From Synechococcus sp. CBW1004 (GTDB lineage: Bacteria > Cyanobacteriota > Cyanobacteriia > PCC-6307 > Cyanobiaceae): a DNA stretch of 64,000 nt. The number at the start of each line of letters is the position of its first letter. The first letter of the stretch is position 1. The translations under genes and the position numbers were made by a program. This document shows positions 38,726-48,528 of the stretch, one piece after another. The stretch is taken from positions 806,001 through 870,000 of the forward strand of contig NZ_CP060397.1 of NCBI RefSeq assembly GCF_015840715.1, given 5' to 3'. The notes beneath the pieces were generated by a model, which had not been told where the DNA came from, made no database searches, and saw only the letters and a program-made list of their open reading frames with translations.

Positions 38726-39748
38726 GTGGACGAGCCGGTCGCCAAGAGCTGGAAGCGCACCAGTGTCGAGCTGCCGACCTCCATGATCGAGCAGATCGAG
38801 CAGCTGCGGCGCGAGTGGGGACTGCGCCATCGCGGCGCCGTGCTGGAGCGGCTGTTGCTGCAGATCTTCGAAGGGGATGGCGATGAGCCGGCCCTGCCCG
38901 AGGATCTCGAAAGCGCCAGCCGCGGCGTCAGCGAGCCGGAGGAGCTGGATGACCAGGTGGCTCTCGTTCTGATCGGACGAGGAGAGCTGGAGCCGGTGGA
39001 GGTGGAACCGGAGGGATCCGCCGCCGGCGAGCGCAGCGACGCCACCCGGCGTGGGGGGATCGATCTGCCGGGTTTCGTCCAGCGCCGGGCCCGCGAGATC
39101 AAGCGGGGGCTGCGCACACCCATCCCGGATTCAGGCACCGCTCCGGTTCCGCCGTTGCGCCTGTCGGCCGAGGAAATCGAGCAGGCGCTTGTCGAGGCAC
39201 GCGACCACTGGAGCCATCTCTATGGCCATGCACCCAGTTCCACGGTGCTGGAGAACGCCATGATCTGGCTCGCCCATGACATCTGGCCCCATTCCGATCA
39301 GAGCGACGGTCGCCTGTTCACCTGGAGTGCCGCCTGTCAGGTGATGCGCGATGTCGCTCCCTCCTGGACCGACAGCCCACCCAGCTTCGAGCGGGTGATG
39401 GTGGTGGCCGGGGTGCTCGAGGATCCCTACAGCGCCTCGACTCTGGCCCTGCGGTTGCCGACGCTGATCCGTCGCTTCGTGCAACGCTTCCGGCGCCGCA
39501 GCCGCGGCACCTCCTTCCAGACCCTGGAGCACACGATGACGCTGCAGGGAGCCCTGAAGCTGCTGCAGCTCCCGACCCATCTCGGCCAGAGCCTCACCCT
39601 GGGACAGATCCGCGAGGCGTACCGGGAGATGGCTCTGAGTCACCATCCCGACGCCGGCGGCTCTGCCGAGGCGATGCGCCGCATCAACGAGGCCTACCAG
39701 CTGCTCAAGGAGCTCTACCGGAAGCACAGCAACGCCCAGAGTCGCTGA
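38726..39748 (+). CDS. Ribbon-helix-helix / J-domain fusion protein
   Basis: 340 residues from GTG. The first 50 (KSWKRTSVELPTSMIEQIEQLRREWGLRHRGAVLERLLLQIF) follow a CopG/Arc ribbon-helix-helix pattern, which would bind DNA as a dimer. An acidic linker and an unassigned middle (about 140-270, LSAEEIEQALVEARDHWSHLYGHAPSSTVLENAMIWLAHDIWPHSDQSD) follow. The end is a J domain: LGQSLTLGQIREAYREMALSHHPDAGGSAEAMRRINEAYQLLKELYRKH, with the HPD tripeptide that activates Hsp70. The J domain is at the C terminus, not the N terminus as in DnaJ. The combination suggests Hsp70 recruitment to a DNA- or membrane-associated partner; this is inference. Confidence 0.75.
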   Translation: MDEPVAKSWKRTSVELPTSMIEQIEQLRREWGLRHRGAVLERLLLQIFEGDGDEPALPEDLESASRGVSEPEELDDQVALVLIGRGELEPVEVEPEGSAAGERSDATRRGGIDLPGFVQRRAREIKRGLRTPIPDSGTAPVPPLRLSAEEIEQALVEARDHWSHLYGHAPSSTVLENAMIWLAHDIWPHSDQSDGRLFTWSAACQVMRDVAPSWTDSPPSFERVMVVAGVLEDPYSASTLALRLPTLIRRFVQRFRRRSRGTSFQTLEHTMTLQGALKLLQLPTHLGQSLTLGQIREAYREMALSHHPDAGGSAEAMRRINEAYQLLKELYRKHSNAQSR

Positions 39749-39777
39749 CTCGCCTGTCTCGGGCAGGCCTTGTTGAT

Positions 39778-39794
39778 AGACGCATGATGCGTCT
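39778..39794. repeat. Short palindrome after the RHH/J-domain gene
   Basis: AGACGCAT (39778-39785) pairs with ATGCGTCT (39787-39794) around a single base, 30 bases past the stop of the J-domain gene. It may take part in transcript ending, but no T tract follows. Confidence 0.35.
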
Positions 39795-40404
39795 TGCCTG
39801 GGACGGCTGAGAGCTCGAGACCGCTCTCGACTCGACCGGACCAAGGCCCCTCGACCAGGTAGCCATGTCGAGTGCCGTGGGTCCCGATCGGGTCTCTCCA
39901 TGAGTCCCGGGATCAGGCTCGCCTGGTCTCCGTGAGATTGATCCATCTGGGGTGGTTCCTGCACGGGCATGGGATGGCCGCACCTCCCTGGGGCATCACC
40001 CGGAATTGCGCGGGAGGGTGATCGCTTCCCGTGCGATGGGTTCACGCCCCGAGCGGCACGGTTCCGTCGTGCGCGCTCGATTGTGGTGCCGTTCAGGGAG
40101 GCGCCCTGCTGTCCGTCCGAGCTCGGCGAGGCTTTCCGAAGCGGCAGCCCTGCCTGCTCCATGACGGGTCCGAGCTGTCTCGTCCGGGATCGCTGCCTGG
40201 ACTGAGCACCGGACACAGGTGCGACGATCAAGACCCTGATTTTCTGCGATTTTCATCTGAGCGTCTGGTCTTGCCGGTTCCCTGCGTTCCCGGGCTCAGA
40301 ACGCGCGGGTTCCGGCTGCGGGCTGAGCCGTCGGGATACCTGGTGTGGCCATGGCCAACTCTGGCCAATCACGAAACCCCTTTCAGGCAGACGTCTCTGA
40401 CTCT

Positions 40405-40435
40405 CTGCGTACCTGCTTCAGACACAGGTACGCAG
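40405..40435. repeat. Perfect 11-bp hairpin inside the gene-free region
   Basis: CTGCGTACCTG (40405-40415) is exactly complementary to CAGGTACGCAG (40425-40435) with a 9-base loop. It is the strongest stem in the 1.5 kb region and lacks a T tract. Confidence 0.6.
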
Positions 40436-41240
40436 GGTGTTAGCTTTCTGGGACGGGCCTGTCGGTCGTGATTCGGCATCCTTGGGTCGCTGCCATGGAA
40501 CAGGCAACGCGTGCTCCGGACATCCGATGGCCGTTCATCAGTCTGGATCGCCTTCGGGGAGAAGAATCTGGCGATCAGGGATCACTCCTGAGCGGGTCCT
40601 CCCGTGCCGGTGGTGCGCAAAGGGCTCAGCCCGAGTCTTGCCATTGCTGATCAGCCGTTCAGGTCATGTCGGTCTGTCGCGCAAGTCCTGCATGCGTCCC
40701 AGACCAAGACCTGTGACAAGACTATTGCGAGACTCCTGCATCATGCTTTTACGCCCTCGCCGGTGTCCTCGGCCGATGCTCGACCGACTGCACGCCCTCC
40801 CGCTCTGAGACCGTTCGGATCATCAGAGTGCAGGAGAGGCATCTGACTGGTCTGCTCCAGGGCGCCAAATGGATCGCGCGTTGGTCGCTGGATGCTGCCC
40901 CTTTCGCTCATGGCAGCGGTGCCATGACATGGCGCACGGGAGGCACTCGGCTCGGCACCCCTGCGGCGGGTCGCTCCAGGGACGAGTCTTCTCGTCTGTC
41001 TTGCCTGTATCGCGAGGCTAGAAGCGAAATGGGATCTGGCTGAGACTCAAGAGAGCCTCTCGTGGCTGCTGCTGCTTGGCCGTCGCGGTCTTTCCCGAGA
41101 GTCCTGGCTAGGTACCGACGCAAGACCTGCGCCGAGACCATGGTGCGACACCTGAGTCGCGCAGGGGATTCCTCGTTGTTTCAGGCCGTGCTGATCCACG
41201 GGTCGCTGCCATCCCTTGGCGCAAGACGCACGCGACAAAC

Positions 41241-41266
41241 AAAAAAAGCGGCCCCCCGGGGACCGC
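41241..41266 (-). terminator. Terminator of apcD
   Basis: On the minus strand a GC-rich stem (plus-strand 41248-41266, GCGG/CCGC ends with CCCC/GGGG inside) is followed by seven T residues (A run at 41241-41247 on plus). It lies 80 bases after the apcD stop. Confidence 0.8.
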
Positions 41267-41346
41267 CGCATCGTGATGGCTCACGGATCTGATCGACTGA
41301 GTCTGAGCGCGACGGCCGGCTTCAGGCTCCCGTTCGGCACAGGGGC

Positions 41347-41841
41347 TCAGGTGGTGGTCTGCATCCCCTGGATCAGGAAGTCGAAATAGGGCGCAGCCAG
41401 GGCAGCATCCTCGCCATTGAGAAGATCGAGAGCCGCCTCCTTGAGCGTGCGCATGGCCTCCACCATGCCGGGCATCGGCACACCAAGGCTGTTGTACATC
41501 TCGCGGGCACCCACCAGTCCGATCTGCTGGATCATCTCGGTGCTGCCGGCGAGCACGCCATAGGTCACCAGGCGCAGGTACCAGCTGTAGTCGCGCAGGC
41601 ACTGGGCTCGCTGCTTCTGACCGAAGGCATTGCCACCGGGAGCGACATATTCAGGCTTGCGCGTGAACAGCTGCTTGGCGGCTTCGTTGACGATCTTCTT
41701 CTCGTTCTGCGTGAGGACGCGGATCACGCTCAGGCGGCGATTTCCTCCTCCCAGGAAGTCCACCATCGAGCGCAGCTCGCCACCGGTGGGATAGCGGAGC
41801 TGATCATCAGCCTGGAGGATCAGATCGCGAACGACGCTCAT
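41347..41841 (-). CDS. apcD: Allophycocyanin alpha-B subunit
   Basis: Phycobilisome core linker-pigment protein passing energy from the core to the reaction centres. 164 residues starting [44 protein letters not shown] (here [16 protein letters not shown]), the chromophore region [24 protein letters not shown] with Cys that binds phycocyanobilin, and [35 protein letters not shown] are all present. The start matches ApcD better than ApcA. It stands alone, without apcA/apcB/apcE nearby, as ApcD usually does. The upstream TAGAAT is a likely promoter. Confidence 0.93.
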   Translation of the reverse strand: MSVVRDLILQADDQLRYPTGGELRSMVDFLGGGNRRLSVIRVLTQNEKKIVNEAAKQLFTRKPEYVAPGGNAFGQKQRAQCLRDYSWYLRLVTYGVLAGSTEMIQQIGLVGAREMYNSLGVPMPGMVEAMRTLKEAALDLLNGEDAALAAPYFDFLIQGMQTTT

Positions 41842-41863
41842 GGCAGCGACCACAGACCGGCGC

Positions 41864-41869
41864 ATTCTA
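41864..41869 (-). promoter_or_regulatory. Candidate -10 element of apcD
   Basis: On the minus strand TAGAAT lies 22 bases upstream of the apcD start. No clear -35 element is visible at 17 bases, so this is a weak call. Confidence 0.4.
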
Positions 41870-41966
41870 TCGAGCGCAACCGACCAGGCCCGACCTGACG
41901 TCGAAGGTGTAACGCCCGTTTGCACGCGCACCGATAGGGTCAGGCCAGAGGGATCGGGGCGGCGTC

Positions 41967-43319
41967 ATGGACCAGGAGCAGGCGGCGGCGGTGGAGGTGC
42001 AGGTCACCGATCTCGACCGTCAGGGACGGGGCATCGCCCGCCACGGCACTCAGGTGTTGTTCGTGGACGGCTGTCTTCCCGGCGATCGCGCCGAGGTGCG
42101 CCTGTTGCCGCGCCGACGCGGTCAGATCAGCGCCCAGCTGCTGCGGTTGCTGCAGCCCTCCCCGGAGCGCCGCCGGCCTCCCTGCATCCTGGCGGACCAC
42201 TGCGGTGGCTGCAGCCTGCAGCCGTTCAGTCCCCGGGGGCAGCAGCAGTGGAAGCAGGAGCTGGTGCACCAGACGCTGCTGCGCATCGGCGGACTGGATG
42301 TGCCGCTGGAGCCGCTGCTCACCGCCCCCGCGGAGCTCGGCTACCGCAACCGGGCGATCATTCCGCTGGAGCGCTCCGCGGATGGGCGCCTGCGCGCGGG
42401 CTTCTACCGCCGCGGCTCCCATCAGATCGTCAACATGAACCGCTGTCCGGTGCTCGACCCGCGTCTCGACGTGCTGATCGCGCCGCTCAAGGCGGACCTC
42501 GAGGCCACCGACTGGCCGGTGGACCGGCACGGCAGTGAAGGGGGCGGACTGCGCCATCTGGCCCTGCGGGTCGGTCATCACACCGGCGAGCTGCTGATCA
42601 CTCTGATCGCCAGCCACGGCGACCTCGATGGCCTGGAGGACCAGGCCCAGGCCTGGATGGCCCGCTGGTCCGACCTGGTGGGAGTGACTCTCAACCTGCA
42701 GCCCAGGCCCACCAACCTTCTCTTTGGTCCCCAGACCCACACCCTGGCCGGCCGTGACTGGCTGCACGAGCGGTTTGCGGACCTGGTTCTGCAGATCAAC
42801 GGCGACACCTTCTTTCAGGTGCACACCAGCCAGGCGGAGCGACTGGTGCCGTTGCTGGAGGCCGCCCTGGCCTCGCCGCGCGGTCTGCTGGTGGATGCCT
42901 ACTGCGGCATCGGCACCTATTCCCTGCCGTTGGCGCGGCTGGGCTGGCAGGTGCTCGGCCTCGAGCAGCATCCCGGCGCCGTGGCGCTGGCCGAACGCAA
43001 CGCCCTGCTCAACGGCCTCTCGGAACGCTGCCGCTTTCAGACGGCCGATGTGGTTCAGGCCCTCGAGCCCGTGCTGCCGCATACCCAGGCCCTGCTGCTC
43101 GATCCTCCCCGCAAGGGACTCGATCCCCGCGTGCTGGCCGCGATCGCCGCCTGCCCGCCACCGCAGCTGCTGTATCTCAGCTGCGATCCCGCCACCCTGG
43201 CCCGCGATCTGCGACAGCTCTGCACAGGTGGCTATCGCCTGAGCTCGGTGCAGCCCGTGGACTTCTTCCCCAACACCACCCACGTCGAGACGCTGGCTCG
43301 GCTGGAACGGGCCACCTGA
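41967..43319 (+). CDS. rlmD: 23S rRNA (uracil-C5)-methyltransferase, RumA/RlmD type
   Basis: 450 residues. A TRAM domain leads (AVEVQVTDLDRQGRGIARHGTQVLFVDGCLPGDRAEVRL), then cysteines of the RumA Fe-S region (CILADHCGGCSLQ), the methyltransferase motifs LVDAYCGIGTYSLPLARLGWQVLGLEQHP and ALLLDPPRKGLDPRVLAAI, and the catalytic YLSCDPATLARDLRQL. FFPNTTHVETL closes the fold. The enzyme methylates a uridine in 23S rRNA using SAM. The exact uridine (1939 or 747 class) cannot be read from sequence. Divergent from apcD. Confidence 0.9.
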   Translation: MDQEQAAAVEVQVTDLDRQGRGIARHGTQVLFVDGCLPGDRAEVRLLPRRRGQISAQLLRLLQPSPERRRPPCILADHCGGCSLQPFSPRGQQQWKQELVHQTLLRIGGLDVPLEPLLTAPAELGYRNRAIIPLERSADGRLRAGFYRRGSHQIVNMNRCPVLDPRLDVLIAPLKADLEATDWPVDRHGSEGGGLRHLALRVGHHTGELLITLIASHGDLDGLEDQAQAWMARWSDLVGVTLNLQPRPTNLLFGPQTHTLAGRDWLHERFADLVLQINGDTFFQVHTSQAERLVPLLEAALASPRGLLVDAYCGIGTYSLPLARLGWQVLGLEQHPGAVALAERNALLNGLSERCRFQTADVVQALEPVLPHTQALLLDPPRKGLDPRVLAAIAACPPPQLLYLSCDPATLARDLRQLCTGGYRLSSVQPVDFFPNTTHVETLARLERAT

Positions 43320-43358
43320 GAGGGCCCTCCAGGGTGCACACGCCTCAGGGGCCGGCCA

Positions 43359-45815
43359 TCAGCTGCGCAGCCTGGCGCCGAACTGTTTCTCCAGGCTGGC
43401 GCGCACCTTGTCGTGAACCTTCTGCACCTCCTCATCGGTGAGGGTGCGGCGCTCATCGCGGTAGCGGAGGCGGAAGGCCTGGCTGCAGCTTCCCGATTCC
43501 ACCTGGCTGCCGCTGTAGCGGTCGACGAGCTCCACCTGCTCCAGCAGCGGTTTGCCTGCTTTCCGGATCGCCTGAAGGAGTGCCGATGCCGTGGTGTCTT
43601 CGGGCACCACCAGGGCCAGGTCGCGCTCCGAAGCGGGCACCGTGGCGAACGGCCGGAAGGCCGGCTGCCAGCGGTTGCGGCGCGTGGCGGCGCTCAGCAC
43701 AGGCTGCAGCGACAGGCTGAACAGATAGGTGGCATCGGGAAGATCCAGTGCCTCGGCCCGCGAGGGATGCAGCTGGCCGAACCAGCCGGCCGGCCGGCCC
43801 TCCACCACCAGCTGGGCGCAGCGCCCCGGGTGCAGCAGGCCAGGCTCCCCGAGGCTGCCATCCCCCGGACGGTCTTCCAGTGGAAGCTGCAGCGGCGCCA
43901 GGCCGGCCTGCAGCACACCACGGGCCTCGTAATAGTCGGGGCAGCGGGGCTTGCCGCTGCTGCTCCAGAGCTCGGAGCGCCGTTCGCCGGCGATCACCCC
44001 CACCAGCAGGCTCTCCTCGCGGGGCAGATCGTTCGTGGGATGGAACACCTGGCCGATCTCGAAGCCCCAGAACCCGACCTGGGAGGCCTGCAGATTGCGA
44101 CGGGCCGCCTGCAGCAGCTCTCCATGGAGGGTGTCGCGCAGGTGGCCGTAGTCGGCGAGCAGTGGGTTGGCAAGAGGGACCCGCCCCTCGCCGGCCTCCA
44201 CCAGCGTCAGGGAGCAGCATTCCTGCAGGCCCGCCGCCGTCAGGGCCCGGCGCAGCCGCCGCTCGGCCTGTTGTTCGGGGGTCAGACCACCCGGCTCGAG
44301 CGGATCGGGCAGATGGGCCGAGAAGCGGTCGTAGCCCACCAGCCGCGCCACCTCCTCGATCAGATCCACCTCGCGGCGCAGGTCGACGGCCCGCTCGGGC
44401 GGCACCTGCACCAGCCAGCCCTCCTCCGAGCCTTTCAGGGTGCAGCCGAGGGCCTCCAGAGTCGCTTCAATCCGCGCATCGGGCAGATCCTGCTCCTCGC
44501 CGTCGCTCTGCACCGGACCCAGCAGGTTGTGCAGGGCATCGCGCCGCAGTTCCAGGGCCTCCGCCGGGCCCTCAGGCCGTCGGTGGCACCAGCGGCCCAC
44601 CACCGACGCGCCGGCCAGCTCCTTCAGGAGCGCCACGGCCCGGTCGGAGGCCGCCAGGGTGACCTGGCTGGGCAGACCCTTCTCGAAGCGGCTGCTGGCC
44701 TCGCTGCGCAGGCCGACGCTGCGGGCGGAGCGGCGCACCGCCTGCGAGGGGAAGACGGCTGCCTCCAGCCAGATCGCTGTTGTCGTCTCGCTAACGGCCT
44801 CCTCCATCCCACCCATCACACCGGCCAGGGCGATCGGGCGATCGGCATGGGTGACCACCAGGGCGTCCTCTCCCAGCAAACGCTCCTCGCCATCGAGGGT
44901 GAGGAGCCGTTCGCCGGGCCGTCCGCTCCGCAGGCCCACCCGGCCTGGATCGGCCGTGCCGCCGGCACCACGGGCCAGGGCGTCCCGGTCGAAGGCATGC
45001 AGGGGTTGGCCGGTCTCAAGCATCACCAGGTTGGTGATGTCCACCACGTTGTTGATCGGACGCACTCCGGCCCGTTGCAGGCGCTGCTGCAGCCAGGCCG
45101 GAGAAGGCCCCACCTGCACCCCCTCCAGGGCCGTGAGGCTGAACAGTCCTCCCTCTTCCATGCGGGCCAGGTCCGTGGCGGCGGCAGCCAGCGGCTGGAG
45201 CGGCGCCGCCTCCGGAACCGGGTTGAAGCGGGTGTGGCCACCGCAGAGGGCCGCCACCTCCCGGGCGATGCCGCGCATCGACAAGCCATCTGGACGGTTG
45301 GCGGTGATCGCCAGCTCCAGCACCTGATCCTCCAGGCCGAGGGCCGGACCCACCGGCTCACCGATCGATGGAAGCGCCGGCAGAAGCTCGTCGAGGATGG
45401 CGATTCCGTCGCTGCTGTCGGCCAGGCCGAGTTCCTTGAGCGAGCAGATCATTCCGCTGCTGGCGACACCTCGCAGCTCGGCCGACTTGATCGTCAGACC
45501 CACTGCGGGGAGGGTGCTGCCCACCAGTGCCACGGGCACATGGATGCCGGCCCGGACATTGGCCGCGCCGCAGACGATCTGCAGCGTCTCTCCATCCGCC
45601 ACCCGCACCTGGCAGACGCTCAGCTTGTCGGCGTCCGGGTGGGGGTCACGCTGCTCGACGTAGCCGACGACGACGCCCCGGGCCAGGGCGGAGAGATCCT
45701 CGATCTCCTCGACTTCGAAGCCCGCGATCGAGAGCCTCTCCGCCAGCTGGGAGGGCTCGAGCTGATCTGGCTCCACCTGCACCAGCTCCTGCAGCCACTG
45801 GAGCGAGACCCGCAT
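43359..45815 (-). CDS. pheT: Phenylalanyl-tRNA synthetase beta subunit
   Basis: 818 residues from the ATG at 45815, beta part of the (alpha-beta)2 enzyme. An N-terminal tRNA-binding OB fold is seen ([41 protein letters not shown]). B3/B4 editing, B5 and the C-terminal anticodon-binding domain follow ([43 protein letters not shown] and [39 protein letters not shown]). pheS is not in the window. It is convergent with rlmD. Confidence 0.96.
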   Translation of the reverse strand: MRVSLQWLQELVQVEPDQLEPSQLAERLSIAGFEVEEIEDLSALARGVVVGYVEQRDPHPDADKLSVCQVRVADGETLQIVCGAANVRAGIHVPVALVGSTLPAVGLTIKSAELRGVASSGMICSLKELGLADSSDGIAILDELLPALPSIGEPVGPALGLEDQVLELAITANRPDGLSMRGIAREVAALCGGHTRFNPVPEAAPLQPLAAAATDLARMEEGGLFSLTALEGVQVGPSPAWLQQRLQRAGVRPINNVVDITNLVMLETGQPLHAFDRDALARGAGGTADPGRVGLRSGRPGERLLTLDGEERLLGEDALVVTHADRPIALAGVMGGMEEAVSETTTAIWLEAAVFPSQAVRRSARSVGLRSEASSRFEKGLPSQVTLAASDRAVALLKELAGASVVGRWCHRRPEGPAEALELRRDALHNLLGPVQSDGEEQDLPDARIEATLEALGCTLKGSEEGWLVQVPPERAVDLRREVDLIEEVARLVGYDRFSAHLPDPLEPGGLTPEQQAERRLRRALTAAGLQECCSLTLVEAGEGRVPLANPLLADYGHLRDTLHGELLQAARRNLQASQVGFWGFEIGQVFHPTNDLPREESLLVGVIAGERRSELWSSSGKPRCPDYYEARGVLQAGLAPLQLPLEDRPGDGSLGEPGLLHPGRCAQLVVEGRPAGWFGQLHPSRAEALDLPDATYLFSLSLQPVLSAATRRNRWQPAFRPFATVPASERDLALVVPEDTTASALLQAIRKAGKPLLEQVELVDRYSGSQVESGSCSQAFRLRYRDERRTLTDEEVQKVHDKVRASLEKQFGARLRS

Positions 45816-45947
45816 CGAACCAATCAAATAAGTAGGCCGGATCCTAGGCAGCGGTCCCGCGCCGGCCCCTGGCTGGGTGGGACAGTCGGGGAGGTATGGT
45901 GCTCGTTCAACCTCGTTTCGCGCACGCGGCGCAACGTCCTTCCCACC

Positions 45948-46142
45948 ATGGCCAAGAACAAGGGCGTCCGGATCGTGATCACTCTCGAGTGCACCGAATG
46001 CCGGTCCAACCCCGCCAAGCGATCTGCGGGTGTGTCTCGCTACACCACCCAGAAGAATCGCCGCAACACCACTGAACGGCTGGAGCTGAAGAAGTTCTGC
46101 CCCCACTGCAACAGTTCCACGACCCACAAGGAGATCAAGTGA
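45948..46142 (+). CDS. rpmG: 50S ribosomal protein L33
   Basis: 64 residues, [18 protein letters not shown], with two CxxC zinc-ribbon pairs (CTEC and CPHC), so it is the zinc-binding form. Followed at 46217 by rpsR, the usual rpmG-rpsR pair of cyanobacteria. It shares the divergent region with pheT. Confidence 0.97.
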   Translation: MAKNKGVRIVITLECTECRSNPAKRSAGVSRYTTQKNRRNTTERLELKKFCPHCNSSTTHKEIK

Positions 46143-46216
46143 GGTTGTCGGCTTTGTGCCGCCCTTCCCCGCTCCAGTCCTGACTGTCGCCTTCGTTCCA
46201 CCGTTCTCTCCCTGCC

Positions 46217-46438
46217 ATGTCCAGCTCCTTCTTCAAGAAGCGCCTGTCGCCGATCAAGCCCGGCGACCCGATCGACTACAAGGATGTCGATCTGCTCAAG
46301 AAGTTCATCACCGAGCGCGGCAAGATCCTGCCCCGCCGTCTCACCGGCCTCACCGCCAAGCAGCAGCGTGACCTCACCAACGCGGTCAAGCGTGCCCGCA
46401 TTGTGGCCCTGCTTCCCTTCGTGAACCCCGAAGGCTGA
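46217..46438 (+). CDS. rpsR: 30S ribosomal protein S18
   Basis: 73 residues with the S18 body: [64 protein letters not shown]. Three bases separate it from the RNase gene, so the three genes probably form one transcript. Confidence 0.97.
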
Positions 46439-46440
46439 AC

Positions 46441-48519
46441 TTGCCGCCGTCCCGCAGTCCGCTGCCCCGGCGCTCCAGCCTGCATCCCGGTGATCTGGTC
46501 GGGCTCCTCGAATCCCGGGGGGCCCTTCTTGCCGTGGTGGAGGACGTGCGATCCGGCAAGATCGCCCTTCGCATCGGCTGGGAGGGGCGTCGCGCCACCG
46601 CGCCCCTACGGGATCTTGAGCTGATCGCCGCACTGCCCGATGCCGCGGCCGCGGTCCCCGTTGACCCTGCTTCGCCTCCCTGGTCCCTGCAGCGGGAGTC
46701 TGTCGCGAAGGCCCTGCCGGCGAAGCGGGAACTGGCCGCCGCCTGGCTGCTGCTGCGCGAGAGCCCCGATTCCGCCGGCAGCGCTCCCTGCCTGGAACTG
46801 GCCGAGCTCGCCGATCTGCTCGGTGATGGCGCCGAGCCCGCCCTGCGGGCCGCTCTCTGGCTCTGGCTGCAGGGCGAGCAGGATTGGTTCCGCTGGCGTC
46901 AGCAACGGGCCGAGCCCCGTCCCCCCGAAGAGATCCGCCAGCGCCGCCGCCAGCGCCATCGCCAGCAGCTCAGTGACACGCGGCGGCGGGCCTGGCAGCA
47001 GGCGCTCATCGCCCGTCAGCCGCTGGATGTCACCCGCCTTGATGCCGAGGCCCGCGCTCAGTTGACGCTTCTGCGCCAGTGGGCAGCGGGGGACTGTCAG
47101 CTACCACTGCCCGCTGCGTTGGTGCCGGTGCTGCACCGCGCCCACTGCCCACAGGAACCGGGCGCGATCCGGCACCTTCTGGTGGATCTCGGCCAGTGGG
47201 AGCGGCACCATCTGCCCGCTCTGGAGGACACGACCTGGGCTCTCGGGTTCAGCCCGGAGCTGGAGCGGGAGGCGGCGCAGCTTGAGGCAGCCGCCGAAGA
47301 TCCTCAACCGGGCGATGCCGATCGGCTTGATCTCACTGCGCTCCATTGCTTCACCATCGACGACGAGGACACGCTCGACATCGATGACGCCCTCGGCCTC
47401 GAGGAGCTGGCGGATGGCCGTCACGCTCTCTGGATTCACATCGCCGATCCCGGTCGCCTCATCCAGCCGGACTCTCCGCTCGATCTGGAGGCGCGCCGCC
47501 GCGCCAGCAGCCTCTATCTGGCGCGCGGCACCCTGCCGATGTTCCCGCCGCGGCTCGCCAACGGCGTGTTCAGCCTCCGGCAGGGCCGGCGCAGTGCCGC
47601 CTGGAGCCTCCGGCTCGAGCTCGACGACCAGGGTGAGCTGCACAGTCAGCGCCTGGTGCGCAGCTGGATTCGGCCTGCCTATCGGCTGAGCTACGCCGAT
47701 GCGGATGAACTGATCGAGCTGGCACCGCCCCAGGAGCCCGCGCCGGCCCTGCTGCACCGCCTGCTGGAGCGCCGTCGTCAGTGGCGTCTGCGGCGCGGCG
47801 CCCTCTGCCTCGATCAGCCGGAGGGCCGCATCCACAGCCATGGCGAGGATGCCGAGCTCGCGATCAGCGAACCCACGGCGGCCCGGGCGCTGGTGGCCGA
47901 GGCGATGATCCTGGTGGGTGCGGTGGTTGCCGAACTCGGCCGTCAGCATGGACTGGCTCTGCCCTATCGCAGCCAGCCAGCGGCAGGGCTGCCCGCTGCC
48001 GAGGAGCTGGCGCTGCTGGAGCCGGGGCCCGTTCGTCACGCGGCGCTCAAGCGCTGCCTCAGCCGCGGCCACATGGGGGTGACGCCAGCGGCCCACTTCA
48101 GCCTCGGACTCGACGCCTACGTGCAGGCCACCTCACCGATCCGTCGTTACGGCGATCTTCTGGTGCAGCGACAGCTGGAGGCCCATCTCAGCGGTCGCCC
48201 GCCCCTCGATGCCGCCGCCATGGCGGCCCTGCTCGAGCAGATCGAGGGTCCGCTGCGGGAGGGCATCCGCATCAGCCGCGACGATCAGCGCCACTGGCAG
48301 CAGGTGTGGTTCGAGCAGAACCATCAGCCCAGCTGGGCCGCTCGGTTCCTCCGCTGGCTGCGGCCCCAGGATCAGCTGGCGCTGGTGCACCTCGACGACC
48401 TGTGCCTTGAGCTGCCCGCCACCGCGCCGGCCGGCTGCGAGCCGGGCACGGCGCTGCGGGTGCGGGTTCTGCTGGTGGATTCGCTGCGCGACCAGCTGCG
48501 GCTGCAGGCCACCACCTGA
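46441..48519 (+). CDS. RNase II/R-family exoribonuclease
   Basis: 692 residues from TTG. The RNB catalytic domain begins around residue 300: FTIDDEDTLDIDDALGLEELADGRHALWIHIADPGRLIQPDSPLDLEARRRASSLYLARGTLPMFPPRLANGVFSLRQGRRSAAWSL, with the acidic metal ligands in TIDDEDTLDIDDA. Later come RALVAEAMILVGAVVAELG and YVQATSPIRRYGDLLVQRQLEAHL. It degrades RNA 3' to 5'. It lacks clear N-terminal cold-shock and C-terminal S1 domains of the E. coli kind, as in plastid/cyanobacterial RNR1-like enzymes. A coding partner of rpmG-rpsR. Confidence 0.92.
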   Translation: MPPSRSPLPRRSSLHPGDLVGLLESRGALLAVVEDVRSGKIALRIGWEGRRATAPLRDLELIAALPDAAAAVPVDPASPPWSLQRESVAKALPAKRELAAAWLLLRESPDSAGSAPCLELAELADLLGDGAEPALRAALWLWLQGEQDWFRWRQQRAEPRPPEEIRQRRRQRHRQQLSDTRRRAWQQALIARQPLDVTRLDAEARAQLTLLRQWAAGDCQLPLPAALVPVLHRAHCPQEPGAIRHLLVDLGQWERHHLPALEDTTWALGFSPELEREAAQLEAAAEDPQPGDADRLDLTALHCFTIDDEDTLDIDDALGLEELADGRHALWIHIADPGRLIQPDSPLDLEARRRASSLYLARGTLPMFPPRLANGVFSLRQGRRSAAWSLRLELDDQGELHSQRLVRSWIRPAYRLSYADADELIELAPPQEPAPALLHRLLERRRQWRLRRGALCLDQPEGRIHSHGEDAELAISEPTAARALVAEAMILVGAVVAELGRQHGLALPYRSQPAAGLPAAEELALLEPGPVRHAALKRCLSRGHMGVTPAAHFSLGLDAYVQATSPIRRYGDLLVQRQLEAHLSGRPPLDAAAMAALLEQIEGPLREGIRISRDDQRHWQQVWFEQNHQPSWAARFLRWLRPQDQLALVHLDDLCLELPATAPAGCEPGTALRVRVLLVDSLRDQLRLQATT

Positions 48520-48528
48520 CGCTTCGCT

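Larger units (their letters stand above)
39749..41240. other. About 1.5 kb without a credible gene; candidate structured or repeat-rich region
   Basis: None of the frames here shows family-like sequence, coding bias or a sensible start, unlike both neighbours. Counting five 60-base rows across it gives about 59% GC (50-75% per row), lower and more variable than the flanking coding DNA. The octamer GTCTTGCC occurs four times on the plus strand (39791, 40268, 40635, 40998) and several hairpins are present. I found no sequence resembling RNase P RNA, tmRNA or a tRNA. Confidence 0.5.

Noticed and set aside
39749..41240. RNase P RNA, tmRNA or 6S RNA
   Set aside because: I looked for the conserved rnpB and ssrA cores and did not find them; 6S cannot be judged by eye.
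39749..41300. Several 60-140 residue frames in the gene-free stretch
   Set aside because: Frames overlap on both strands, lack consistent start signals and resemble no family; none has the codon pattern of neighbours.
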